NCBI GenBank assembly: GCA_037013495.1
Contig: CM072806.1
Span: 14,987,001 to 15,051,000 of the forward strand
Source of the DNA: Hippophae tibetana
Lineage: Eukaryota; Streptophyta; Magnoliopsida; Rosales; Elaeagnaceae
DNA: 64,000 nucleotides
Reading direction: 5' to 3'
Shown here one piece after another: positions 1 through 12,290 of this stretch. The position numbers and the translations under genes are program-made. Position 1 is the stretch's first letter. Every line of letters begins with the position of its first letter. Under the pieces are notes generated by a model, which was not told the origin of the DNA, searched no databases, and was given only the letters and a program-made list of their open reading frames with translations.

Positions 1-1271
1 TTGTCATATGATCTGTAGCACCTGAATCTATAACCTAAAAATCATGCAACATATTTATTTTAAAAGCAGTTTTAAAGGCTTTTATGATACCTTGCATGTC
101 CTCTTGTGGTATGAGTTTTGTATCTGCCAAGAAACTCGTAAACTTACCTAGCAATGTTGTCGAGTTTCCTTCTTCTATGCTATCCACACAGTCAATTCTA
201 GCTCCTCATGTCTTACTTTGAAGATACAACATAAAATCATTCACGAGTTCAGATGGATTCGCTGTGAAGTTCTTGAATGGATCAGACCCATTAGAGGTAG
301 AGGCAAAAGCATGTTTTGCACGGTGTGCAGTACAATTCACTTTCTATAAACCCTTATCCTTTATAGAATCATGTTTTAATTCTGGATGTAGAATCCAACA
401 TGTGTCCTTAACATGGCCCGTATAGTTGCAGTGTTGACACTTCAAGTTTGGATGCCTCCCTTTGTACTTCCTCACGTTGGTTAGATAGGCTTTTGCCTCA
501 GGTGCACTAGCCATTGTAACCTTATTCATGACTTTCCTCCTTACTTCTTCACGTTGAATTGTCGCACATACACTGGTGAAGAAAGGAAGTTCAATATTCA
601 TGAGTATGTGGCATCGTATATCTTCATATGTTGAATCCAGACTAGACAAAAGTTGAAATATCTTATCTTCTTCTACTCTCTTTCGTAGCAGAGCTACATT
701 GGTTGTATGAGGATGATATATTTCCCACTCATTCCATATGCTTTTCATGCTTCCTAAGAGTTGTACAAAAGGCTTTCCATCTTGTTGTAGATCTGAGATG
801 TCCTTCTTTAATTGAAAAACTCATGCAACATTGTTTTGACTGCCATACATTTCCTTGATCGTCTCCCATAGTTGGTATGTGGATTCAGAGTAACTGAATA
901 TTTCAGCTAATTTATGTTCAATAGAATTTAGGAGCCATGACATAACCAGCTGATCCTTACTAAGCCAGGATTCATAGGTTGGTGAGGAAACATCATGTAC
1001 TTTGATGCTTCCATTTATGAACCCCAACTTGGACCTTTCACCTAGAGCCAAAGACACTACTCTTGACCAAGGCAAGTAATTAAACTCATTCAACAAGATT
1101 GAGCTTAATCTTTGATTTGGGTTGACATCCACCTTATGCATATTCATGAAGGAAAGTACCGATGAACTTTCAGCTTCTGATCCTAGCGGCTTGTCTTCAG
1201 CCATTTCAAAGATTGAAGATGCTAAGATAATAATAAAGCAGAAGCAAGTTAATTTTCCTGCACTAATACCA
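1..1271 (-). mobile_element. Ty1/Copia retrotransposon, 5' part (gag to start of protease), broken
   Basis: Read on the minus strand, 821-1303 gives a Copia gag N-terminus (motifs such as NYLPWSRVVSLALG and SWLLNSIE), and 344-748 gives the later gag with a CCHC-like knuckle (CQHCNYTGHVKDTC). The extreme left edge, 1-36, encodes the protease-type motif DSGATDHM. The order gag-knuckle-protease is that of a Copia element entering from the right and leaving the window at base 1, so reverse transcriptase, integrase and the 3' LTR lie outside. A methionine-tRNA-type primer site abuts the LTR at 1256-1271. The copy is broken, with a few breaks in the visible part. Lineage within Copia is uncertain. 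Confidence 0.85.
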
Positions 1272-1621
1272 TGTTGAAAAAAATAAGAAATAACTCTACA
1301 CAAAGAATAACTCTACACAAAAGAGCTCTCTAGTTTGTATTATTTTCTTCATGTTTTCATTACAATTGTATAACTATATATAAGGAAATTTTACTCCTTC
1401 AATTACTTTTTAAATTAAGCATTCCTTGATTTACTCCTTGAATTAAGGATTCCTTGTCTTTACTCCTTGAATTAAGGATTCCTTGTTTTATTCATTGAAT
1501 TAAGCTCCTAGTTTTATTCCTTGAATTAAGGTCCTTGTTTCATTCCTTGATTAAGGACTAATATCCAATAGTATTAGAAAGACTTTATTAAGGGATTATT
1601 TTCCCTTCTTAATGGGAATCA
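1272..1621 (-). repeat. 5' LTR of the left-edge Copia element
   Basis: The sequence starts with TGTTG directly next to the primer-binding site, as the inner end of a 5' LTR should (it reads ...CAACA on the minus strand). It contains a short array of imperfect direct repeats. The outer boundary near 1621 is a guess from a terminal CA and needs the 3' LTR, which is outside the window. Confidence 0.6.
1396..1556. repeat. Minisatellite-like array inside the Copia LTR
   Basis: About five imperfect copies of a 25-30 bp unit built on ACTCCTTGAATTAAGGATTC and its variants. TTGAATTAAGG and its neighbours are partly self-complementary. The array lies in what should be the U3 or R part of the LTR. Confidence 0.7.
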
Positions 1622-3454
1622 TTGCTAAGAAGGTCGCATAGTAGGGGCTACATCCTTCGTAATTTATAACCAGGAAGCCTTGACTCCCCTCCCTCTAAAG
1701 TATAAAATTTTACTTTCTTCTTTATTCCCATTTCCCAACTTTCCTTATAGATACGTCTTCACACAATCTTGCATCCCAAAAGAGCCTAGCTTCAAATGCT
1801 TTATGGCTCATGTCTAAATACCTGGCTAGGAGTTTGGGAAGTCAGGTGGGGTGGCTAAGTGCTGGGAAGGAAGAGAGCACATTAGGCTATGACGCACCAG
1901 GCCAAGGTGGTGGCAGTGTCCAACATTGCTTAGGTCTTGCATCCAGCATAGGAAGTTATCACGACAAAGGTTCCCCTACCGTAATGTTCTCCCCATGCTT
2001 TACCTCCCACTCCCTTTCCTTTTCAAAGCGAGATTGACCCTGTGAGAAATTATATGGGTTATATAGAGGGGAAGTCCAAAAGACTCAGATTTGGTGCCAA
2101 GGAATTTGCATCGAGGCTCTAGCTCACGTTTAGAACTTGGAATTTGTAATGAGGCATCCTAAACTGAAGGAGGATTTGGTCACTTTATTATTGAATGAAA
2201 CCCTTGAAGAGAAGCATGGATTGAAAATGCTTTGGAGAGGGCCTAAGAAGCTACTAAGGCCTTGGAAAACCAGTTTTAGGAAGACTTATCCCTAGAGAAA
2301 AACATCGTGAAAACTTGGAAGTTGAGAACCAAAAATTATTTTCCCAGCTAGAGATGGACTTGGAGACTACTATTAATGAGCATCGAGATTCAGTTGATTT
2401 TACTACTAACACTGGCATTGCTTAGGCCTATAGATTTGAGTATGCTAAGTGGAGAATCAAAAAGTATATCCCAGCTTTAGTCTTTCCACTATTACATCTC
2501 CCAAAATTTTCAGAGGCTATAGTTAAGCAAGGTGAACATGATGATGTTCAGATGTTAGAAGCACAAGGTTATAGTTGAGGCGGTAGCCCAAATTCTAATG
2601 GAGGTTGAGAACATAGCGAAACCCCACACAACATGCAAGATCTAGAATGCTAAAACCTTATATGTGGTGATTCCAACAGATGCTATAGAGGTCGAGATTG
2701 AGAGACCCTAGATTCATTTTTCTTTGACTTAGCATTTTATTGTAGTTTTTGTTGTTCGAAGTGTAGCCACTGAGAATTTTTCTCTAACGATTGAGTTGTA
2801 GTTCTACAAGCATTTTCACTTTATTAATAATAATATCCTATCCATTATTTTTATATTGTTTACTTGAAAATTTATATCTCAAAGTTTACTTGTGATTTAT
2901 TTCTTCACACATTATTACTGAAAAATTATAACACTTCACACTTTGTACTTCCCTTGCACATTTCATAATTTGGAAGCATGCCACATCGGACCAAAACTTG
3001 CATTTTTGTTGTTAGAAACTTGAACTAGAAATTTTGTGATACATTGTGCCAAGTTACAACTTGACAATTTCGGGATTACCCACACAACACTTTAGAAAAG
3101 TCATGTCATTTCAATATTAACATTTCCATGTGAAAAATACAGTGTCTATATTTTATTTAATATTTTTATTTGTCTTTCGTAACGTTAGTTACTAGTGGTT
3201 CAGTATCACTTAGGATAGTTTTCATGTTTGCATGTTACACACACTCACTTTCTTAGCTTACACATTGTTTGGTGTTTATTGTTGTGGTGTCTTAATAGGG
3301 ACTTTGTTTGTTGTTGTAGTGTCTTATTAGGACTTTATTTATGTTGGGTTATCTCATTGGGAGCGCTTTACTTTGTCAAAAGTATCGTTTGTTGTGATTT
3401 TTGATGAGCAAGCCGACGTTGTTTCCATTATATTTTTGTTGCTTCATTGAGGTG
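1622..3454. other. Unassigned degraded sequence
   Basis: No gene I can name. Between about 2050 and 2700 the plus strand has coding-like stretches rich in Glu, Lys and Leu (coiled-coil flavour, e.g. around 2300-2400), with no long open frame. This may be a decayed transposon protein. A 75-codon open stretch at 1810-2037 has no recognisable motif. From 2700 to 3454 the DNA is AT-rich and I see nothing definite beyond short imperfect repeats around TTGTTGTAGTGTCTTATTAG near 3270-3340. Confidence 0.4.
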
Positions 3455-3837
3455 CTCGTCATCCCTTATCGAGCTTAGTTGACGAGTGTGTAAGAGTTAG
3501 TTTAATAGCTAGTTTTCTCACCAACATTGGGCAACAAGGGTCCAAAAGGCTTGGAAATTTCTATAAATTCATCTTTTATCCTTCTTCTTTTCTTGGCCAA
3601 AATTGGGGGAAAGCTCTACTCGTTTAGCACCAGACTTTCACTGTCTGTTTGTGATCCATTTTTCTTTTGTGTGATGTAAGACATCAGAAATGAGTCTCTT
3701 TTGTATTTCTCAAACACCGAGTTTAGTGTAAAAAATAGGAGATTGAGTAAGGTTTTGATGAGAGGTAAAATGTATAGTTAGCTAGTGGAAAGCTACATTA
3801 TTTTGAGGAGTGACTCTCGGTGTTGTGATTTCTTGGC
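3455..3837 (+). repeat. Type-E LTR-like repeat, left copy, first part
   Basis: This segment matches the reverse complement of about 54000-54400 at many positions, for example TTCTTGGCCAAAATTGGG, GATGTAAGACATCAGAA and TTTTGAGGAGTGACTCT. It is interrupted at 3837 by a solo LTR and resumes at 5501. With the parts at 5501-6336 and 26895-27090 it makes a unit of about 1.35 kb, the same size as the right copy. It is probably a solo LTR of an unidentified family. The outer boundary is approximate. Confidence 0.7.
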
Positions 3838-5500
3838 TGATGAACGAAATCGGGAATCAATTTCGTAAAAACTTATCCATTTTAAATTTTATTAATTCTC
3901 ATAAGTATACGAATCATTTATAGAAATGATAAATATACTCTGAATGTCGATTCAAGGAAGTAATATTGTGTGGTTTTTAAATACTATTCAAATTAAAAAA
4001 ATTAAACTTAAACATTCTATCACAATGATTTGGTCTTTTAAAAAAAAGTAATCTAATGTATAAAGATAAAGATAGACATGGATTCAACAAATAATCATGC
4101 AATTTAATACATTCATAAAGAATGGAGAATAATGGATATAATAATTCAGTAATTATGTTTGCTCATATTATTTAAGTTACTAAAGATATAAATTGATGTT
4201 TATTGATTTTCTCTTTTTGGTATGAAAGTGTCCTTAAGTAGGGCTCAAATTATTTTGTTTAATATTAATTAACTAATATCCTTAGTCAGGTCCTATTAAT
4301 TAATTAAGTATTAAATTTTAGTTTTATTTATAAGAAAATAGCAAACCATTCAATCCTAACTTTAAGTGGAGTTAGTTACTTATACTTTATTCAATGTGTC
4401 CAAATTAAACTTAAGAATTTAATTATCTAAAAAATAACTTTCATGTTTTAAAACTATTTAAGAAAATATGTCATCAATAAATTTTCAAATAATATTTTTT
4501 TATAAAAAAACCTTTGAAATAAAAATTCGCTCTAATTATACAAATAGTTAAATCTAAAGTAAAAGAGTATTACTCCAAATTAAGTCCAAGTAATTAAATC
4601 TTAATTTTAACTCTAATATTAAGTTTTATATTAAAAGTAATGTACTTCTTCAAATAATTTTTTTTATAAAATCTTGAACAAAAATAAAATCAATTTCTTT
4701 TAAAAAATTATTTTACCTATTCAATATTTTGCAAGCATAATAACGTCATTATTATGTCATATTCACTATCAGCAAGACATCTTATAATTGATCACATACA
4801 AATTAAGAATGACATAAAAGAAGCAAAACATATATATGGACTATAAAAAGAATATAATTAATACCTTAACAATATCCTTACAGAACTTTAAAGAGTTGAT
4901 TCTAAGATTGAAAAAACTTCAATAGTAATTACACTTCAGAATTTGTTGAAACGAAAACTAGAAACTACTAAAACATAAACATGTTCTTCCTCAAAATTGA
5001 GAGAAAAACTAAATAAATTCTAAAAGCTAAAAATATAAAAATCTATAGAAAATGGGAGAGAAAGTTGCTGAAAATGCAACTCGTAATTTATTTTCTTAGT
5101 AAACACTAAGTCTCATTTATAGGAAAGAATGTGAGAAAAACTTCTGCTTTCGCCGCGACGCGATCGAATCGCAACTATATTTTTGACTAGTTCAAACCTC
5201 CTTGTACCATAGCATACAATTATTTTTCTTTATTTTTAAATTATCTCTTTTCTTCACTTTGAATAATATCAAATAAATGATATTCATTTAAGCTCCAAAA
5301 AGTGTACTAGACATGCTTCAAGTATTTTTCTTTATTTTAATATTTATATATTAATATACTTGCAAAACACTACAATATACCTATTAATTTGAACAAATAG
5401 ATTTCTCTAAAATATAATAGAATAAAGCAAATACAAATCCATTTTATTAATTAAATGACATTAAAACATGGTATATGTAGTGCTTTTTAAGCACTTATCA
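3838..5500 (-). mobile_element. Athila-type solo LTR with 5-bp target-site duplication TTGGC
   Basis: The 1663-bp block begins TGATGAACGAAAT and ends GCACTTATCA, the reverse-complement ends of the Athila-type LTRs elsewhere in the window. It is flanked by TTGGC at 3833-3837 and 5501-5505. There is no internal region, so it is a solo LTR left by LTR-LTR recombination. It is diverged from the other LTRs here, without a GC-rich island, so it is an older or separate subfamily. It sits inside the type-E repeat, which resumes immediately after it. Confidence 0.85.
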
Positions 5501-5725
5501 TTGGCTGGTAGTTGTAAGATTACAATAGTTCCATTACAAAGGATCATATATGGTGTTGCGTTATGTGTCGATTGGTGGTTGAAAGAGTGCAATAGTTCCC
5601 ATAACATAGGAGCCTATGTTGTGGTGAGTCATATTTCATCCTGTAGTTTTAAGAATGCAATAGTTCCCACAGGCGAGGAACCTATGTAGTTGTGTACTGT
5701 GTGTCGGCTGGGTTTTGCGGAGTCA
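5501..5725 (+). repeat. ~68-bp tandem repeat array inside type-E repeat (left)
   Basis: About three imperfect units sharing TAGTTGTAAGA, GCAATAGTTCCCA and an inverted pair of the form CATAGG...CCTATG. The same unit occurs in the opposite orientation at 53700-54015. No coding potential worth noting. Confidence 0.75.
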
Positions 5726-6336
5726 CAACATGTATGCATGTTAGGATTTTGTACCGTTACTAGTTGATAATATCATATAGTGATGGAGATCTAACGATGA
5801 TCTTGGGTCTACATGGATCAAATGGGATGTTGACAGCAAGCGAGGGCAGCATAGGTAGTTAGGGCATGTATCATTACCAAAAGAGTTGTTTACGTTTACA
5901 TTGTGTATCAAGTTGTATACTTTTTATTCTGTTTAGTTGGTTATTTTCTATCGAGTGGTTTCCATAACCAATATGAGGATTTTACCATATAAGTAGGGGT
6001 TCTATGTAAGTTTGTCTCATTACATAATGTGTTTTGTATTATCGCATGGTATGAGAGTACAATCATCATTTACCAAATATTTTCTCATATATGAGTTCTT
6101 GAAGTGATTTAAAATTATTTATAACTTTTCCAGTATGTTTGCTCGATTCATATACTGTATAGTGTTTTTCTTGTATATGAATGTTTCCAACCTAGACAGC
6201 AGCCTTTGAGGTACATAGTCACTATAGTTTTATCATAGATTGTTCTCTCTTATCGAATCTTTGTTTTTATGGTGTGTTAAAGTAAGCATATTATTTTTAT
6301 TGTAATTTCATTATGTTATCTACTTAATTCATATTA
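5501..6336 (+). repeat. Type-E LTR-like repeat, left copy, middle part
   Basis: Continues the E repeat after the solo LTR. It contains the tandem array and then sequence matching the reverse complement of 51730-52070, e.g. GCATGGTATGAGAGTACAAT and TTTTTATTGTAATTTCA. It is cut at 6336 by the minus-strand Athila-type nest. Confidence 0.75.
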
Positions 6337-8190
6337 TGATGCGAGCAGAACAAGCATCGCCAATCCTGCCAATACTTTGGTTTTATATTTATAAAACTCT
6401 CGTAAGTGCATAAATAATTTCATAGAAAATGATAAGTATACTCTCCAGGTCGATCTAAGGAAGGAATATATGTGGTTTTTAATTTATTATTCAAACTTTT
6501 AAAAACGAAATTAAATCCAAAACATCCTATCACGATATTTGGGTTTTTGTGTTTCTAATATAATAACATAAAAATAAACATAAATAAAGATTCAATAAAC
6601 ATTTATGCAAATTTTATCATTTATAATAGTCGAGTATTTATGGATATAATAACTAAATTAATTATATTTGCTCATATTATTTAGGTTATTAAAGATATAA
6701 ATTTATATTTATTGATTCTCTCTTTTTTATATGAATACCACCTTTGGTGGGGTTAGATATTCTTTGTTAACTAAACAAATTAATTAACACCTATGGGTGT
6801 GGTCAATAACTAATTTGGTTAATTAAATTAATTCCTTTTTCTAAAAGATTGAAAATGAACCATTTATATGCCATCTTTGGTGGGGTTAGACAGTTTAAAC
6901 TTTATTCAAGGTGTCCAAATTAAATCTAAGAATTTAATTATTGAGTACTAACTTTCAAGTTTTAAAACCACTACTGAAAACATGTTGTCAATACATTTTG
7001 AGATAACAATTCTTATAAAAACTTTTGAAATAGAGCTTCACTCTAACTACTGGGCGATTGTACCAACAAATAAAAGAGCACTAATCTAAATCAGACCGGA
7101 TAACTAAACCTTAAAATCTAATTTTCAGGTTTAAGTTTGTAATGAAAAATAATATATTTCTCTCTAACATTCTTAATATAAAATCTTGAATAAAAACAAA
7201 ATCAATTCATTTTAGAGATTTTTACCTATTTAATATTTTTCAAGCATAACAACGTTATTATTATATCATGTTTACAAACAACCAACAAAATTTAATTTAA
7301 TCACAGACAAATTAAATATAACATATAAGAATAAAACATAAAAAATAACTGTAAAGAAAATAAAATCCTTATAGTACTTTGATGTTATTTCTGTTGCTGG
7401 AAAACCTCCAAACGGAATTGTATTTCCATTTATTGAATCAAAAAGCTATTAAATTACAAAAACATAATCAGTTCTTCTCAAAAAGAGAAGAACTCTAAAA
7501 CTGAGGAAAAATAAAAACTAAGAAAGAGAAAGAAAGAGAGAAAAAGATGTTTTTGAGGTGTGTTTTGATGTGAAGAGAATAAGGTATTTATAGGTGAGGA
7601 GAGGAAGAAAAAGTGGGTGGAAAAATGATGAAAAATGGAGGAAACACATAGTAAGTGATTATGTCATTGCTGACATCATGGTAGGTGGGGCGTGGTGGCG
7701 CATGCGGAATGGAGCAGAGGCACGCATGGACTGGGAGTAGATGGGTGTAGGCGCGCACGGACTGGGCGCAGATGGGCGCGCAACTTCGGCATGGTTTGGG
7801 TGATGCACACGCGATCCTGGGCATAGTTGGGAATTGTGGCGTGCACTGCTTGGTGCTGGTTGGCGGCTGCGTGCATTGGTCGGTGCTGCTGGGAAGATGC
7901 ATGCACGATTTCACTTTTTTGACATTTTTGACCCTTTTGATCTATTTTATCCAATTTTTGCATATTGTTAACTTTTCCTGATTTATTTTATCAATATATT
8001 TGTGACGTATTGCCTCCAGTATTTTTCTTTGAGTCTTTAAGTTAATTTTTTAAGCAAAAATACCTGAAAAATAATAAAAATACCCGTGATTCCGAAAAGG
8101 TAAAATATATATAAATATATATTATTTTAATCAATTATAATGCATAAAATCATGGTAATTTTAGTGTTTTTTGAGCACTCATCACAACCC
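6337..8190 (-). repeat. Outer 3' LTR of the composite nest (element X)
   Basis: Starts TGATGCGAGCAG and ends AGCACTCATCA. It contains the LTR landmarks in reverse order: the GC-rich island (about 7680-7900, partly decayed), decayed TGACGTCA-type sites (7655-7680), the TATA box region near 7590, and the R-region hairpin at 7470-7492 (AGTTCTTCTC paired with GAGAAGAACT). To its right lies the polypurine-tract side of an element, so it is a 3' LTR. Confidence 0.85.
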
Positions 8191-10297
8191 TCAACGAGCT
8201 TCTTGCTAGTCCCTTAGCAAGAGAAACGATAAAAACTAAAAATTAAACTATCCTAAATCACTTTCGTGGATTGACACAGTTGCATTTAGCATATGCAACA
8301 AGCCTTTGAACCCCTAGGTTGCTCTAGTGGACAAGTTAGAGTCTCGTGACGGTTTTCATTAATGATACCCACAAACATTGAACTAAATGTAAAAATTAAA
8401 ATAAATAATAAAAATAACAACTTAAAAACTAAAATTACAACAAAATCAAAAATTAACTTTTAAAAATAAAATAAAAGAACATAACATAAAACATAACATA
8501 AAAATGTCTCATACTTTTAATCTTCTTTAAGATCATAATTAAAATCTAAAGCATAAGTTATTTTAATCTTCTTAAATAATCATGATTTATTATAATAATT
8601 AGTCGAAAATCATTTTTATATTTCATATAAAAAATGTATCAATTTAATTTCACCCAATTTTAGTGTCTAGAATCCGAATTTGTATATGTGAAAGAGTTGA
8701 TGTATAGAAATGAACTAATATGTTCGCATATGTATAAAGAATAAAGGCTCAAAGTGTTATTTTGATGTTGATCTCATAAAAGGAATCGAATGTATAAATT
8801 ATAAAGATATCATATATAAAAATTATTTTCATACATAAATCAAACTCATTAAAAAAAATTCAAGATATATGCCTTTTACAAATGAAGAAAGTGCAATGAC
8901 TTTTTAGAAAATTACTTCCTAAATCTTTCTTTTGTAATTAGCTTTTACTCACAACTTTGTAGGCAATGTGGGTTATAGTATGTAGATTATACTATATATT
9001 CTTTATCTCTCTATTTTTTTCTTAAGATTATATATATATATATTATTTATAGAGTCAACCCATGTACATATTGTATATTTTTTTAGGATTTTGGTGAGTG
9101 GTTAATTTTGTGGTTTTTCTATATGATTTTGGTTTAAATCACCCCATATATGTCTTTTTTTGTAACAGTCATACACGAATGAGATAAAAGCATATACTAT
9201 CAATTTCTACTTAAATACTTTAATTTAAGAAAAAAAAATATACGACACTCTATTAAGATGAGAAAAAAAATCATACATTCAATGCTAATACCTATAGAGA
9301 TCATCTAAAAATTTGAAGAAATAAGAAATGTGTTTGAAGTAGAAAAAATATATATTTCACTCTGAATAAAAGAAATTAGTCTCAAATTATATCTCACAAA
9401 GGTAGTCTTTATTAAAAAAAATCATAAACACCGATTTTGGGTTTAATATAATTTCCACATCTTATCAAGAAATACTAGTTATGAGAAAAACTAACTAATT
9501 ACCAAAAACAAATTAAAAAATATTTCATGATATGTTTTCAAAAATTAATCTAATAGTCCAAAATACTTAACTATTTACTTAAATTTAATTTAAAAAAATG
9601 ATAAATATTTGTGAGAATTGTTTTAAAAAAAACTAATTCTAAATTTCCAAAAATTACTAAATCACACAAAGAAAATAAAATTAAACATAAAAAATGAAAA
9701 TGTGAATATAATTTTTTTTTAAATTGTTAATATTTTTTTGAAATTAAGCATGGTAAAATTTTCACCACCCCTAACCAAGAACTTACATTGTCCTCAATGT
9801 AACAATTGTAAATACATAAAGAGAAAAGAGAAGAACGATTATCTCTTTCCTGAGAATGTGCAAGTAGTAATGGAGAAATGCAAGTGTATCCATTATGTTT
9901 ATTAAAGTGCACACAGACAGATCGTTGTGAACTTCTAACATCTCAACAAATATTTTAGTTTTAACAATTTTAAAATTATTCATATGTAATTAAACTAAAG
10001 TAAACAATATAAATTAAATAAAAGAAAATTACCTAAAATGATGGGTTGTCTCCCATCCAACGCTTAGTTTAACGTCTTAGCAAGACGTAACTTTATGGTG
10101 CTAAGGGTTACTCAGCCAAATGCAATCCATTTCAGTAATGTTTTTTGGTTCTTCTAAATAAGGCTTCACACTATGCCCATTGACTTTGAATTTTTTGTGT
10201 GTCTTGGAATCCAATAGTTCTACTACTCCATGTGCAAATACTTGAACTATTTTGATTGGTTCATCTCATCTTGATCTCAGCTTTCCTAGAAACAATC
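8191..10297 (-). other. 3' untranslated region and last part of pol of element X
   Basis: Homologous to 39150-41244 of element D in reverse. It includes the pre-tract stem CTTGCT/AGCAAG near 8205-8225, the motif pair around ACATTGTCCTCAATGT near 9785, the two post-pol hairpins near 10045-10090, and the C-terminal pol segment 10100-10297. The homology stops at 10297, where another LTR begins. No open frame over 70 codons is convincing. Confidence 0.75.
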
Positions 10298-12290
10298 TGG
10301 TTAGCGAAAACCGGCATCGCCGATTCTTGCCAATACTTTGGTTTTAATATTTATAAAACTCTCGCAAGTGCACGAATCATTTCGTAGAAAATGATAAGTA
10401 TACTCCCAAGGTCGATCTAAGGAAGGAATGTATGTGGTTTTTAATTTATTATTCAAACTTTTAAAAACGAAATTAAATCCTAAACATTCTGTCACGATAG
10501 TTTGGTTTTTGTGTTTCTAATCTAATAACATAAAAATAAACATAAAAATACAGATTAAATAAATATAATCTAATAGTATAAAAATAAACATAGATACAGA
10601 TTCAATAAATATTTATGCAAATTTTAACATTTATAATAGTGGAGTATTTATGGATATAATAACTAAATTAATTATGCTTGCTCATATTATCTAGGTTATT
10701 AAAGATATAAATTGATATTTTATTGATTCTCTCTTTTTTATATAAATACCACCTTTGGTGGGGTTAGATATTCTTTGTTAACTAAACAAATCAATTAACA
10801 CCTATGGGTGGGGTTGATAACTAATTTGGTTAATTAAATTAATTCCTTTTTCTAAGAGATTTGAAAATGAACCATTTAAATGCCACCTTTGGTGGGGTTA
10901 GATAGTTTAAACTTTATTCAAGGTGTCCAAATTAAACATAAGAATTTAATTATCCGAGTACTAACTTTCAAGTTTTAAAACCACTATTGAAAACATGTTG
11001 TCAATACATTTTCACATAATAATTCTTATAAAAACTTTTGAAATAGAGTTTCACTCTAACTACCGGGCAATTGTACCAACAAATAAAAGAGCACTACTCT
11101 AAATTAGACCGGATAACTAAACCTTAAAATCTAATTTTTAGATTTAAGTTTGTAATGAAAAATAATATATTTCTCTCTAACATTCTTAATATAAAATCTT
11201 GAATAAAAATAAAATCAATTCATTTTAGAAATTTTCACCTATTTAATATTTCGCAAGCACAACAACGTTATTATTATAGCATGTTTATAAATAGCCAGCA
11301 GAGTTAAATTTAATCACAGACAAATTAAATATAACATGTAAGAATAAAGCATAAAAAATAACTGTAAAGAAAATAAAATCCTTACAGAACTTCGATGCTA
11401 TTCCCGTTGCTGGAAAACCTCCAAGCGGAATTTGCACTCCCATTTATTGAATCAAAAAGCTAATAAATTACAAAAACATTACAAGTTCTTCTCAAAAAGA
11501 GAAGAACTCAAAAACTAAGAGAATTTAACTAAAAACTAAGAAAAGCTTAAAAACTAATAAAGAAACTAAGAAAAGCTTAAAAACTAAGAAATGAGAGAAA
11601 GAAAGAGAAGAGAAGAATGGTTTTGAGGTGTGTTTTGAAGTGAAGGGAAGAGGGGTATTTATAGGTGAGGATGGAGAGAAAAAATGAGTAAAACAATGTT
11701 AAAAAAATGTAAAAACGCGTAATGGAAATGCTGAGGTCATTGATGACGTCAACATGACGTCATGGGGGCGGCTGCACGTGAAAATTGGGGCGAAAAGGTG
11801 TCGGCGCGCGCGGAAGGGGCTGTTGGGGGCGCTGGGCGCGCGCGGATGGTTGTCGCTGCGCACAGCTCGGCGCGCGTGAACAGTAGCCACGTGCTGGGGC
11901 GCGTGCAGATTGGAGGGCTGGCGCACGCGGGCGCGTGCGGGATGGGGCACTGGGGCGCGCGGGCGTGGGCGCTGGGGCGTGCGGCTGGGCAGCTGGGTGC
12001 GATTTTCTCCTTTTTGACATTTTTGACCTTTTTGACACATTTTTCCATGTTTTTTGACCTTTCCCCATTTATTTATTAATATATTTGTGATGTATTGCTT
12101 CAAGTATTCCTCTTTGAGTCTTTAAGTTGCGTTTTTAAGCCAAAATACCTGAAAAACAATAAAAATACCTGTGATTCCGAAAAAGACAAATTTATATAAA
12201 TATATGATAAAACATATAAATATATATATATTTAATCAATTAATGTGCATAAAATCATGGTTATTTTAGTGCTTTTTGAGCACTCATCAC
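10298..12290 (-). repeat. Middle LTR of the composite nest (element Y)
   Basis: Starts TGGTTAGCGAAAACCGG and ends GAGCACTCATCA. Its GC island (11760-12000) and TGACGTCA sites (11739-11762) are much better preserved than in the two outer LTRs and are closest to those of element D. The polypurine side (CAACCCCCAACCAG in this orientation) follows at 12291, so it is a 3' LTR. No matching 5' LTR is found. Confidence 0.8.

Noticed and set aside
1810-2037. 75-codon open frame
   Set aside because: No recognisable motif, no supporting context, and surrounding sequence is degraded.
5468-5689. 73-codon open frame
   Set aside because: It spans the end of the solo LTR and the type-E tandem array. The frame is an accident of the repeat.
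8300-8345. Possible tRNA-like segment in the 3' region (also 12405-12450 and 41090-41135), with TGCCCTAGTGGA and GAGTTTGAGTCTC words
   Set aside because: The A-box-like and B-box-like words are too close and no cloverleaf can be drawn. More likely coincidental or an ancient tRNA-derived scrap.
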